Shown here: one piece after another, positions 1 through 5,581 of the stretch
Position numbering within the stretch: position 1 is the first letter of the stretch
Layout: each line of letters opens with the position of its first letter
Assembly (NCBI GenBank): GCA_003135995.1
Contig: PNBM01000213.1
Location: 7,304-12,884, forward strand
Length of the DNA: 5,581 nt
Direction of reading: 5' to 3'
Origin: Ignavibacteriota bacterium
Lineage (GTDB): Bacteria > Bacteroidota > Ignavibacteria > Tepidaquicellales > Tepidaquicellaceae
Translations under genes and position numbers: made by a program
The notes under the pieces: model-generated
What the model was told of the DNA's origin: nothing
The model's database searches: none
The model's input: the letters and a program-made list of their open reading frames with translations, nothing else

Positions 1-1241
1 TCGTATAATTTTTTCATTGCTTCGGAATATGAGTTTTTTGTTTCATCAATTTTTTTACCAATATTAATCAAGTCATCAACAAAACCCACAAATTTATCAT
101 ACAATGCACCGCTCTGACGGGCTATTTCCATTGCATTCTTATTTTGATTTTCCTGCTTCCAGATATTTGAAATCGTTCTTAATGTTGCAAGAAGTATTGA
201 TGGGCTGACTATAACAATATTTTTTTCGAATGCATCATTCCATATTGTAATATCTTCCTGGCTTGCAAGTGCCATAGCGGGCTCGATTGGAACGAACATA
301 ATCACAAAATCCATGCTTGATAAATCATAAATATACTGATAGTTCTTTTTACTTAATTCTTTAACGTGGTTGCGTATTGAAGCGATATGCTCGTACAGAG
401 ATACTTTACGAAGAGCTTCATCTTCCTCGGAACAGAAATTTTCATATGCAGTTAATGAAACTTTTGAGTCGATAATAATATGCCTGTTCTCAGGTAAATT
501 TATAATAACATCTGGTTTTTGTCTTTTACCTTCTTCACCTGTGAACGTTGATTGTACCGAATATTCCCTGTCCCTTGTCAGTCCTGATTTTTCCAATATG
601 CTTTCAAGAATGAATTCTCCCCAATTACCCTGAGTCTTCGATTCTCCTTTTAAAGCCCGGGTCAAATTCGTCGCATCTTTGCTCATTTGCTGATTCAGGT
701 CGTGAAGATTTCTTATCTGTTCTGCAAGTGCCGCTCTTTGTTTCGATTCATCCACATAAACCGTATTAACTTTTTCTTCAAACAATTTTATTTTTTCGCC
801 AAGAGGTTTTAACAACTGGTCTATATTATCCTTATTTTGTTGTGTGAATTTACTGCTCTTTTCATCAAAAATTCTATTTGCAAGATTTTCAAATTCTTTT
901 GTGAATCTTATCTGCAATTCTTCCAGCTCGCCTTTTTGTTCCTGCAATTTTTCTTTTAGATTTTTATTGTTGGCAGATTCACTTGAAAGTTCGTTGATTA
1001 ATTCTTTTTCTCTTCCGCGTATTTTATCAATATCAGCTTTAGATGACTCCAGTGCATCATTAAGAAATTTACTTCTCTCTTCAGATTTACCCAAATTTGT
1101 TTTTAATTCTGATATCTGAATGTTTAATTCATTTGCTTCCGATTCCGGAATGCCTTTAACATTTTGGGATTTCAACTTAAATATTAAAAATCCTACGAGA
1201 AATCCTACAAGAATACCTATTATTAAGAAAATAATTTCCAT
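1..1241 (-). CDS. rmuC: RmuC family DNA recombination protein, C-terminus cut off by the window edge
   Basis: RmuC limits DNA rearrangements such as inversions between short inverted repeats; its core domain is assigned to the PD-(D/E)XK nuclease superfamily. The reading frame was translated by hand and is open for 413 codons with no stop. It has an N-terminal membrane anchor (about residues 2-22, IIFLIIGILVGFLVGFLIF), a charged coiled coil (about 33-115) and the RmuC domain from about 125 onward. Family motifs seen are GNWGE (205-209), KPDVIINLP (242-250), IDSKVSL (257-263), FVIMFVPIEP (312-321) and VSPSILLATLRTI (345-357). D244, D258 and K260 fit the PD...DxK nuclease signature. The protein stops at ...EAMKKLY, probably a few tens of residues short of the usual end, because the window ends. 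ATG at 1241 is the first start after an in-frame stop at 1250-1248. No good Shine-Dalgarno site precedes it. It is divergent from the next gene. Confidence 0.95.
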   Translation of the reverse strand, partial: MEIIFLIIGILVGFLVGFLIFKLKSQNVKGIPESEANELNIQISELKTNLGKSEERSKFLNDALESSKADIDKIRGREKELINELSSESANNKNLKEKLQEQKGELEELQIRFTKEFENLANRIFDEKSSKFTQQNKDNIDQLLKPLGEKIKLFEEKVNTVYVDESKQRAALAEQIRNLHDLNQQMSKDATNLTRALKGESKTQGNWGEFILESILEKSGLTRDREYSVQSTFTGEEGKRQKPDVIINLPENRHIIIDSKVSLTAYENFCSEEDEALRKVSLYEHIASIRNHVKELSKKNYQYIYDLSSMDFVIMFVPIEPAMALASQEDITIWNDAFEKNIVIVSPSILLATLRTISNIWKQENQNKNAMEIARQSGALYDKFVGFVDDLINIGKKIDETKNSYSEAMKKLY

Positions 1242-1265
1242 ATTATTTTAAATTAAACCTTTAAA

Positions 1266-1273
1266 CAAAATTA
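1266..1273 (-). promoter_or_regulatory. possible -7 element of an rmuC promoter
   Basis: On the minus strand, TAATTTTG matches the Bacteroidota -7 consensus TAnnTTTG. It would place a transcription start near 1259 and leave a leader of about 18 nt before the rmuC ATG. No convincing TTG at the -33 position was found: the nearest, at 1302-1300, is 26 nt upstream, which is too far. An 8-bp match in a spacer this AT-rich can arise by chance, and it is not certain that this lineage uses the Bacteroidota promoter type. Confidence 0.2.
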
Positions 1274-1302
1274 ACTGTTTATTATCGAAAAAAGTATAAC
1301 AA

Positions 1303-1833
1303 ATGGAAAATCAAATAGCGGAATTATATCTGCAAAATATAAAAAAACTTTTAAGGGAATATAAGAAAATGGGTGAAGGAGCTATGGGTCAAATTTCTGA
1401 CGAACACGTGAATATCAGTGAAAATGAAAACTCGAACAGCATAGCTATAATCGTAAAACATTTATCCGGCAACATGCTTTCACGCTGGTCTGATTTTTTA
1501 AATTCTGACGGTGAGAAAGAATGGCGGGACAGGGACAGTGAATTTGAAGGTAAGATTGAAAATAAAACCCAATTATTTAAAAAATGGAATGAAGGATGGG
1601 AATGTTTATTCAAAGCTGTTGACCCTTTAACCGTGGAGGATTTAACTAAAATAATTTTTATCAGAAAAGAGCCGCATAATGTAATCGAAGCAATCAACAG
1701 GCAGCTAACGCATTATTCTTATCATATCGGACAGATAGTATATCTTGCTAAAGCAGTAGTTTCAAATAACTGGAAATCACTTTCGGTACCTAAAAACAAA
1801 TCAAGAGAATTCAATAAAACGAAAGGTATGTGA
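1303..1833 (+). CDS. DUF1572 / DinB-fold putative metal-dependent protein
   Basis: This 176-residue protein matches the pattern of the DUF1572 branch of the DinB/YfiT four-helix-bundle superfamily, whose members are small cytoplasmic proteins with a three-histidine metal site. The likely ligands are H53 in IVKHLSGNM (51-59) and H137 and H141 in RQLTHYSYHIGQIVYLAK (133-150). The HxxxHxGQ helix is the family hallmark. The usual WRDRDSEF segment (74-81) and a conserved Trp-rich helix (KKWNEGWE, 93-100) lie between. Length is normal. The basic tail after about residue 157 (KSLSVPKNKSREFNKTKGM) is likely unstructured. ATG 1303 is the first start after an in-frame TAA at 1297-1299; no Shine-Dalgarno site is visible. 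Superfamily members include thiol-dependent transferases and many uncharacterised proteins, so no reaction can be assigned. It stands alone, divergent from rmuC and convergent with the surface-protein gene. Confidence 0.88.
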   Translation: MENQIAELYLQNIKKLLREYKKMGEGAMGQISDEHVNISENENSNSIAIIVKHLSGNMLSRWSDFLNSDGEKEWRDRDSEFEGKIENKTQLFKKWNEGWECLFKAVDPLTVEDLTKIIFIRKEPHNVIEAINRQLTHYSYHIGQIVYLAKAVVSNNWKSLSVPKNKSREFNKTKGM

Positions 1834-1837
1834 TTCA

Positions 1838-1865
1838 ATGTTAAATGTTAAATGTTAAATGTTAA
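1838..1865. repeat. heptanucleotide tandem array (ATGTTAA)4
   Basis: There are four perfect head-to-tail copies of ATGTTAA at 1838-1844, 1845-1851, 1852-1858 and 1859-1865, followed by a partial unit (ATTAA). The array starts 4 nt after the TGA stop of the DinB-fold gene, so length changes would not alter that protein. An isolated copy sits at 1989-1995. Its function is unknown. Confidence 0.9.
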
Positions 1866-1885
1866 ATTAAAAATGGCCTTAAACG

Positions 1886-1943
1886 CACCGACAAGTCAGG
1901 ATAAACTCCAGTCGTAAAAGCAACACGCAATGGTCGCAAAGAA
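1886..1943. repeat. decayed palindrome followed by CGCAA-type 9-mers
   Basis: Positions 1886-1902 match a 17-nt stretch around the perfect palindrome at 5546-5561 at 12 of 17 positions. The GAC and AGTC core is kept, but the outer palindrome pairs are lost. After 23 nt come two 9-bp units at 1926-1943, CGCAATGGT and CGCAAAGAA; the second is identical to 5562-5570. I read this as a degraded copy of the same dispersed element. The similarity is by eye and only the 9-mer is exact. Confidence 0.5.
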
Positions 1944-2063
1944 AAATTATTAGATTAATTTCTCACGTGATATTACATTAGCTATTAAATGTTAACACGT
2001 ATATATTATTGTAAGTTAACTTATAATTCTAAAAGTTTATTATTGTTTATATGACATTATAAT

Positions 2064-2086
2064 CCACTTCCATATAAGGGAAGGGG
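2064..2086 (-). terminator. weak hairpin downstream of the surface-protein gene
   Basis: On the minus strand, just after the TAA stop at 2094-2092, CCCTTCC (2086-2080) is followed by an arm containing GGAAGTGG (2071-2064). The core stem is 5 bp (GGAAG 2079-2083 with CTTCC 2067-2071), extended by two C-G pairs past one A/G mismatch. The downstream sequence (ATTATAATG) is AT-rich but lacks a run of T, so an intrinsic terminator is possible and not strong. Confidence 0.3.
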
Positions 2087-2091
2087 GATAA

Positions 2092-4479
2092 TTATTTAAT
2101 TAATATAAGCTTCTTTGTTACCTTGAAGTCACCGGATTGTAATGTATATAAATAAATTCCGCTTGGGAGCTCGTTAGTGGTTACAGGATTATTTGGAAAT
2201 TGAGTTTCATAAGTGCCGGCTTTTTGGAATTCATTGACGAGAGTTGCTACCTCACGACCGAGAACATCAAATACTTTTAAGGTTACAAATTTTGAATCTT
2301 TAATCTGATATCTTATAATCGTTGTCGGATTAAACGGATTCGGATAGTTCTGGAATAAAAAATAACTATCAGGAATTATTTCATCAATTTTCTTAACATT
2401 TACAAACATTGGATTTAAGCTGAAATTAATTGAATCTATAATACTTGTTGGAGTAACATTAACAAATGTGCTATCTCCTCCAAATCCGAGTCTGTCAACG
2501 ATGAATTTTAAATTTCCTGTAGCTAAGGATTGAATATGATATCTTCCGTTACCGTCCGAAATTGTACAGCCAACAAAAGAATTTCCATTTATCGCATAAA
2601 CGTTTGCATCTTTCAAGCTGGGAATAGGATTCATATTATGCTGAACTATTCTTCCACTTACTGAATTGTTTGCAGTAGTTGTATTCATTCTGAAAACACT
2701 TACATTAATATTTGTAAGATTTCCGGTTGGATAAAGTATAGTTGCGTTTCGCCAGTATGTTGTAGACGGATAATATGTAGTAACATAGTCAACCTGTCCC
2801 GTTGAACTCGGATAAACACCTATATCAAGCGAATCATTCGGAATATTGACCATCACGTAATTCCCGTTTGGTTGTATCTGTGCCGAATCAAGAAAAATAA
2901 TATTTCCGCTGTTTTTATCGAGCTTAAAGGCTTTGACTGTTCCGGATGTTACAATTTGATTATTGTCATTATATTTTACATTTCCTGAAATTGAATATAA
3001 CGAAGGATTGGTGATTAAAAATGAATATAAAGCAGTAGAATCCTTAGTATGTTGAGTTGAAGCACTTCTTGCAATTATCCTGTAATATATCCGGTCACCC
3101 GGAACAACCTGGGAAGTATCGGAATTAAATATTCCCGACCAGTTATAACCGCTTCCTTGTGTTAAATTAAACTTCGAAAAAGAACCGGAATTTTTATTCC
3201 ACCTCACCCAAACGCTGTCAACCCCGAACGGTTCAGAAGCAATACAATATACCGTTACAGGCCAAAGGTTCTTTGGTGTATTCCCTATTGGAGTATGAGT
3301 AATGACAGGTTTTGATGTGTCTGAAGCCATAACAACAAACATATATAGAGTCGTAGGAGCGCCCGACGGAGCAACTGCTACTCTTCCAATCATATCTGTT
3401 ATTTTTATATAATATCTGTAAGTAGATGTTGTACCATTACCGGGAATACTGCCTGTCCAGTTATCTCCACTGGAATTTGTCATATTTACGCTATCAGTAA
3501 CAACAGGGTTATTTCTTGACCAGTATATTTTGGCTGATGCTATTGTTGAACAAACGTCAGAAATAATTACCGTGACAACATAGGGTCCGTTATAATTTTG
3601 AGTATTTGGAAGCGGAGTATGAACTAACTTTGGACCTGCAAGACAAGGGATTGCAAATCCGTCAACTTCACAGCCGAAATTTCCAACAAATGTAGTTGCA
3701 CCTGTTACAGTATCTATTCTGCGAAGTTCGCCCATATTAGTAGTGTAATTAAATGCGGCTAAGTATCCGGTGTCTGATTCTCTGTCCCATGACATCCCTT
3801 GAGCATACTGTGCTATGAAGCCGGTCGGACCAAGTAAATTACCATTTTTATAAATTTGCGATTGTGTTGTAGAACCGGTAATCATATGGCCATACAAATT
3901 TCCTTTGTTACTAAACGCAATATCAGTTAATATTCCGGGACCAATATTACCACCTAAAGGTGTAAATACTCCTGTCGTAAGGTTTATTGTTCCAATCTTG
4001 TTCGTTACCGTATTATAATCTGAAGCATACATAGTTGAGGTTGTTCTGTCCCATGCAAGACCTGTAATAGATGAAGCGCCGATAACAGTTGCAACCATAG
4101 TGATAGTACCAGTTGATGTATCTATTTTTACGAGAGCATTTGTATTATAACGCACTCCCCACCAGTGGCCGCTTCCATCGAAGCAACCTGCCTGTATATA
4201 GTTGGCGCTTTGCGGATCCGAAGCAAGTGAAGTTAATACAGAAGGATTATTCAAAAAAAACTTAAAAGGACCAAGCGGTACAGCCGTTCCATTTACATTA
4301 TAACCAAATGCCCTGCTATTCCATGCGAGAGGACCTGCCGGTGATAATACAACCGCCGGAAGCGGATTCATTATTTTCGGAGCTATACCAAGAGAAAGAG
4401 TATTTACTCTATCCTGAGCATTAGAATTAATATAACAAAAAAACAAGAATGCGAAAAAAAACATTGTTCGTTTAAACAT
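2092..4479 (-). CDS. secreted multidomain surface protein with type IX secretion sorting domain
   Basis: A 795-residue exported protein. Residues 1-21 form a signal peptide (hydrophobic FFFAFLFFCYI, cleavage likely after SNA, before Q22). About 25-278 looks like a beta-propeller: the motifs LAWDR..STMYASDY (141-155), IAFSNKGNLYGHM (187-199) and MSWDRESDTGYLAAF (229-243) recur, alternating with ID/IN-x-x-TG strands (119, 165, 255). Two Ig/FN3-like modules follow (about 284-385 and 389-489), each opening with an HTP motif. Two carboxypeptidase-regulatory-like beta-sandwich modules come next (SISGNVKYND, about 496-598; SVSGRIV...DGNGRYHI, about 606-688). The C-terminal type A sorting domain covers 707-795 (NYPNPFNPTT 711-720, VFDVLGREVATL 736-747, LPSGIYLYTL 771-780, KKLILIK). 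In such proteins this domain directs export across the outer membrane and is then usually removed during surface attachment or release. No catalytic motif was seen, so an adhesive, binding or scaffold role is a guess. It lies 31 bp after the TrmB-like gene, probably cotranscribed. Confidence 0.93.
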   Translation of the reverse strand: MFKRTMFFFAFLFFCYINSNAQDRVNTLSLGIAPKIMNPLPAVVLSPAGPLAWNSRAFGYNVNGTAVPLGPFKFFLNNPSVLTSLASDPQSANYIQAGCFDGSGHWWGVRYNTNALVKIDTSTGTITMVATVIGASSITGLAWDRTTSTMYASDYNTVTNKIGTINLTTGVFTPLGGNIGPGILTDIAFSNKGNLYGHMITGSTTQSQIYKNGNLLGPTGFIAQYAQGMSWDRESDTGYLAAFNYTTNMGELRRIDTVTGATTFVGNFGCEVDGFAIPCLAGPKLVHTPLPNTQNYNGPYVVTVIISDVCSTIASAKIYWSRNNPVVTDSVNMTNSSGDNWTGSIPGNGTTSTYRYYIKITDMIGRVAVAPSGAPTTLYMFVVMASDTSKPVITHTPIGNTPKNLWPVTVYCIASEPFGVDSVWVRWNKNSGSFSKFNLTQGSGYNWSGIFNSDTSQVVPGDRIYYRIIARSASTQHTKDSTALYSFLITNPSLYSISGNVKYNDNNQIVTSGTVKAFKLDKNSGNIIFLDSAQIQPNGNYVMVNIPNDSLDIGVYPSSTGQVDYVTTYYPSTTYWRNATILYPTGNLTNINVSVFRMNTTTANNSVSGRIVQHNMNPIPSLKDANVYAINGNSFVGCTISDGNGRYHIQSLATGNLKFIVDRLGFGGDSTFVNVTPTSIIDSINFSLNPMFVNVKKIDEIIPDSYFLFQNYPNPFNPTTIIRYQIKDSKFVTLKVFDVLGREVATLVNEFQKAGTYETQFPNNPVTTNELPSGIYLYTLQSGDFKVTKKLILIK

Positions 4480-4484
4480 TTTTT

Positions 4485-4490
4485 CTCCTA
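4485..4490 (-). promoter_or_regulatory. strong Shine-Dalgarno site of the surface-protein gene
   Basis: On the minus strand, TAGGAG lies 5 nt before the ATG at 4479. It favours this start over the in-frame ATG at residue 6. It is the only clear Shine-Dalgarno match ahead of any gene in the window, which suggests efficient independent translation of the second gene of the probable operon. Confidence 0.75.
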
Positions 4491-4510
4491 AAAATTATTT
4501 AATATTAAAA

Positions 4511-5359
4511 TTATTTTTTTATATTTTCAAAATCTTTTATTGAATAACCGCTTTTCCAGAAAGTGTTGAAAACTATTTTCATACTTTCCGCATAGTTTTT
4601 ATTTCTGATTATAATATCGGCTTCTGTGTGACGCGGAAGAGAGCGGTCGGAAATATTAGTAAAGACAATTTCACCATCTATGATGGTTATATTCGGAACC
4701 TGTTCTTTGCTGATTTTTATTTGTTCTCCGCTCTTCTCGTATTTTTTCAGAATCTTAATGAATTCATTTCCTGTTGCTTTAACCCATTTATCTATTTTTA
4801 ATATTTTATAATCGTCACCATATTCATAAATAGATTTTATTACTCCGCCTTTTTTATAAAATTCTTTTGCGAAATTATCAATTTCGTCAGACAGATATAT
4901 TTCAGGTCTGACCATAAAAAGAATTTCTTTGTTTGCTTTTTTCAGGAGTTCGATTAATTTTACTTCACGATGTTTATTATATCCCCTGATGAGTTCAACA
5001 TTTATGATTTTACTTTTATCGTTTTGTTTAGTCTGATAAAGAGGTTTTAAATCTTTGAAAGTTTTTTCGAGAGTAGAAAGTTCATTTTCTTTTTGAAGTT
5101 TGATATTCCTTTGTATTTTATCAAAAACAATATCCGGGTCAATCATTTCATAATTAAGAATTGTATTGGTTTCAATTTCATTTATGTATCCTTTTTCAAC
5201 AAATGATTTTAAAATATTATATACATCAGTCCGTCTGATGCCCGCATTGTCAGCTACTTCGGAGGCGCTCATAAGCTTACCCTGCAGAATGGATATGAAT
5301 ACTTTTGATTCATATTCTGTAAATCCGAGAGAGCGGAGCTTATTTATTATTTCCTCCAT
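4511..5359 (-). CDS. TrmB-family transcriptional regulator
   Basis: A 282-residue DNA-binding regulator. Residues 1-75 form the TrmB winged helix-turn-helix: LGFTEYESKVFISIL (11-25), then SASEVADNAGIRRTDVYNIL (31-50) with the recognition helix around IRRTDVYNILKSF, and a wing at EKGYINEIE (55-63). A charged helix (about 80-110) probably forms the dimer coiled coil. Residues about 117-270 match the TrmB C-terminal effector domain, with VELIRGYNKHREVKLIELLKK (121-141), EILFMVRPE (145-153) and NITIIDGEIVFTN (223-235). The archetype in hyperthermophilic archaea senses sugars, but many bacterial members have unknown ligands, so the effector here is not assigned. Length is a little below the roughly 340-residue archaeal TrmB. 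ATG 5359 gives the full HTH; no Shine-Dalgarno site is visible. The start codon is overlapped by one arm of a 13-bp inverted repeat, which suggests autoregulation. The surface-protein gene follows 31 bp downstream with no hairpin terminator between them. Confidence 0.9.
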   Translation of the reverse strand: MEEIINKLRSLGFTEYESKVFISILQGKLMSASEVADNAGIRRTDVYNILKSFVEKGYINEIETNTILNYEMIDPDIVFDKIQRNIKLQKENELSTLEKTFKDLKPLYQTKQNDKSKIINVELIRGYNKHREVKLIELLKKANKEILFMVRPEIYLSDEIDNFAKEFYKKGGVIKSIYEYGDDYKILKIDKWVKATGNEFIKILKKYEKSGEQIKISKEQVPNITIIDGEIVFTNISDRSLPRHTEADIIIRNKNYAESMKIVFNTFWKSGYSIKDFENIKK

Positions 5360-5400
5360 AATAATATTGTATTAGATTGGAACTAAGACAATATTATTAT
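5358..5400. promoter_or_regulatory. perfect 13-bp inverted repeat, candidate TrmB-type operator
   Basis: The left arm ATAATAATATTGT (5358-5370) and the right arm ACAATATTATTAT (5388-5400) are exact reverse complements separated by 17 bp. The arm centres are 30 bp apart, about three helical turns, so both arms face the same side of the DNA. The left arm overlaps the first two bases of the regulator's ATG and the right arm covers its predicted -10 hexamer. A dimer or tetramer bound here would block transcription start. TrmB-family proteins are known to bind palindromes at their own promoters; that this protein binds this site is inference. Confidence 0.6.
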
Positions 5401-5418
5401 TTTGAAAACAAAAGTCAA
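5391..5418 (-). promoter_or_regulatory. candidate sigma70-type promoter of the trmB-like operon
   Basis: On the minus strand, TTGACT (5418-5413, five of six matches to the -35 consensus) is followed by a 16-nt spacer and TAATAT (5396-5391, four of six to the -10 consensus). Transcription would start near 5384 and leave a leader of about 25 nt before the ATG. The -10 lies inside the right arm of the 13-bp inverted repeat, as expected for a repressed promoter. AT-rich DNA gives many such matches, so this is moderate evidence. Confidence 0.45.
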
Positions 5419-5432
5419 GCACTTTTTTCAAG

Positions 5433-5464
5433 TATTAAAGTTGTAAAGTGGTAAAGTAATAAAG
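5433..5464. repeat. 8-bp degenerate tandem array, consensus TNNTAAAG
   Basis: There are four adjacent 8-bp units: TATTAAAG (5433-5440), TTGTAAAG (5441-5448), TGGTAAAG (5449-5456) and TAATAAAG (5457-5464). Each keeps the T at position 1 and TAAAG at the end. This is the first of three arrays with different periods. No coding frame of useful length runs through it. Confidence 0.7.
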
Positions 5465-5468
5465 CAAA

Positions 5469-5498
5469 GAAGTTAAAGAAGTTAGAGAAGTTAAAGAA
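5469..5498. repeat. 9-bp tandem array, consensus GAAGTTAAA
   Basis: Units are at 5469-5477 (GAAGTTAAA), 5478-5486 (GAAGTTAGA) and 5487-5495 (GAAGTTAAA), with a partial GAA at 5496-5498. The period is 9 bp with a single substitution. One frame through it is open but has no start codon and is bounded by nearby stops, so it is not a gene. Confidence 0.85.
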
Positions 5499-5499
5499 C

Positions 5500-5525
5500 A
5501 GTAGCAAGTAGTTAGTAGTTAGTAG
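5500..5525. repeat. 7-bp tandem array, consensus AGTAGTT
   Basis: Units are at 5500-5506 (AGTAGCA, diverged), 5507-5513 and 5514-5520 (both AGTAGTT), with a partial AGTAG at 5521-5525. It has the same 7-bp period as the ATGTTAA array at 1838-1865 but a different sequence. Both contain a GTTA junction. Confidence 0.8.
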
Positions 5526-5545
5526 AATATTGATTGCTCAACATA

Positions 5546-5561
5546 TCCCGACTAGTCGGGA
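5546..5561. repeat. perfect 16-bp palindrome
   Basis: TCCCGACTAGTCGGGA is its own reverse complement with no spacer. Its GC-rich arms stand out in the AT-rich surroundings. It is followed directly by CGCAAAGAA. The form fits a dispersed REP-like palindrome, a cruciform or hairpin, or a dimeric protein site. It lacks a T tract, so it is not a standard terminator for plus-strand transcription. Confidence 0.8.
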
Positions 5562-5580
5562 CGCAAAGAACGCGAATGTT
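5562..5580. repeat. CGCAAAGAA-type 9-bp units, continuing past the window edge
   Basis: CGCAAAGAA (5562-5570) is followed by a diverged unit CGCGAATGT (5571-5579). The first unit is identical to 1935-1943 in the other intergenic region, where a similar 9-bp spacing also occurs. The array may go on beyond the right edge of the window, so its copy number cannot be judged. Confidence 0.5.
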
Positions 5581-5581
5581 G

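Noticed and set aside
370..633. Plus-strand open frame of 87 codons
   Set aside because: It lies fully inside and antisense to rmuC, whose frame carries conserved family motifs; the plus-strand translation resembles no protein family.
844..1119. Plus-strand open frame of 91 codons, rich in Ser, Leu and Phe
   Set aside because: It is antisense to the coiled-coil part of rmuC; the composition is what reversed Glu/Lys-rich codons give.
1280..1285. TATTAT as a -10 hexamer for the DinB-fold gene
   Set aside because: No -35-like hexamer lies at a suitable distance (CCTTTA is the nearest), so it is not separable from background.
1389..1697. Minus-strand open frame of 102 codons
   Set aside because: It is antisense to the DinB-fold gene, which has the three conserved histidines; no family features on the minus strand.
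1963..2022. Short palindromes TCACGTGA (1963-1970) and AAGTTAACTT (2013-2022)
   Set aside because: Palindromes of 8-10 bp are expected by chance in AT-rich spacers, and no promoter or gene start is near them.
4491..4516. Direct repeat AAAATTATTT (4491-4500 and 4507-4516) around TTTAATATTAAA in the gap between the two minus-strand genes
   Set aside because: It is pure A/T low-complexity sequence with a weak stem; not a credible terminator or binding site on this evidence alone.
5166..5375. Plus-strand open frame of 69 codons
   Set aside because: It is antisense to the HTH part of the TrmB-like gene and runs through the inverted repeat; no recognisable features.
5433..5581. CRISPR array
   Set aside because: The repeat units are 7-9 bp and directly adjacent, without unique spacers, and no cas gene is in the window.

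Overview
The window is AT-rich and looks like a chromosomal stretch from the Bacteroidota/Chlorobiota (FCB) superphylum, most likely an Ignavibacteria-type bacterium. The main pointer is the long secreted protein, which ends in a type IX secretion sorting domain with the NYPNPFNP...GREVATL...PSGIYLYTL pattern that is especially common in Ignavibacteria. Supporting signs are the low GC content and the scarcity of Shine-Dalgarno sites. The taxonomic call is an inference; there is no rRNA or other marker in the window.

Layout from left to right. Positions 1-1241 hold most of rmuC on the minus strand, running off the left edge. A 61-bp divergent spacer (1242-1302) separates it from a plus-strand DUF1572/DinB-fold gene (1303-1833). 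A 258-bp convergent spacer (1834-2091) holds a four-copy heptanucleotide array, a decayed palindrome and CGCAA-type 9-mers. On the minus strand, a TrmB-family regulator (5359-4511) is followed 31 bp downstream by a 795-residue T9SS-sorted surface protein (4479-2092). The right end (5360-5581) is non-coding. It holds a perfect 13-bp inverted repeat lying over the regulator's promoter and start codon, then three consecutive short-period tandem arrays (8, 9 and 7 bp), a perfect 16-bp palindrome and a CGCAAAGAA unit.

Functional reading. The TrmB-like gene and the surface-protein gene probably form one two-gene operon, with the inverted repeat as a plausible autoregulatory operator. rmuC and the DinB-fold gene look like ordinary housekeeping or accessory genes with no evident link to that operon. 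No CRISPR array, RNA gene, transposase or recognisable defence island was seen. The most interesting signals are non-coding: the operator-like inverted repeat, and a composite repeat (tandem array, then palindrome, then CGCAAAGAA) that appears twice in the same order and orientation, once apparently decayed and once intact.
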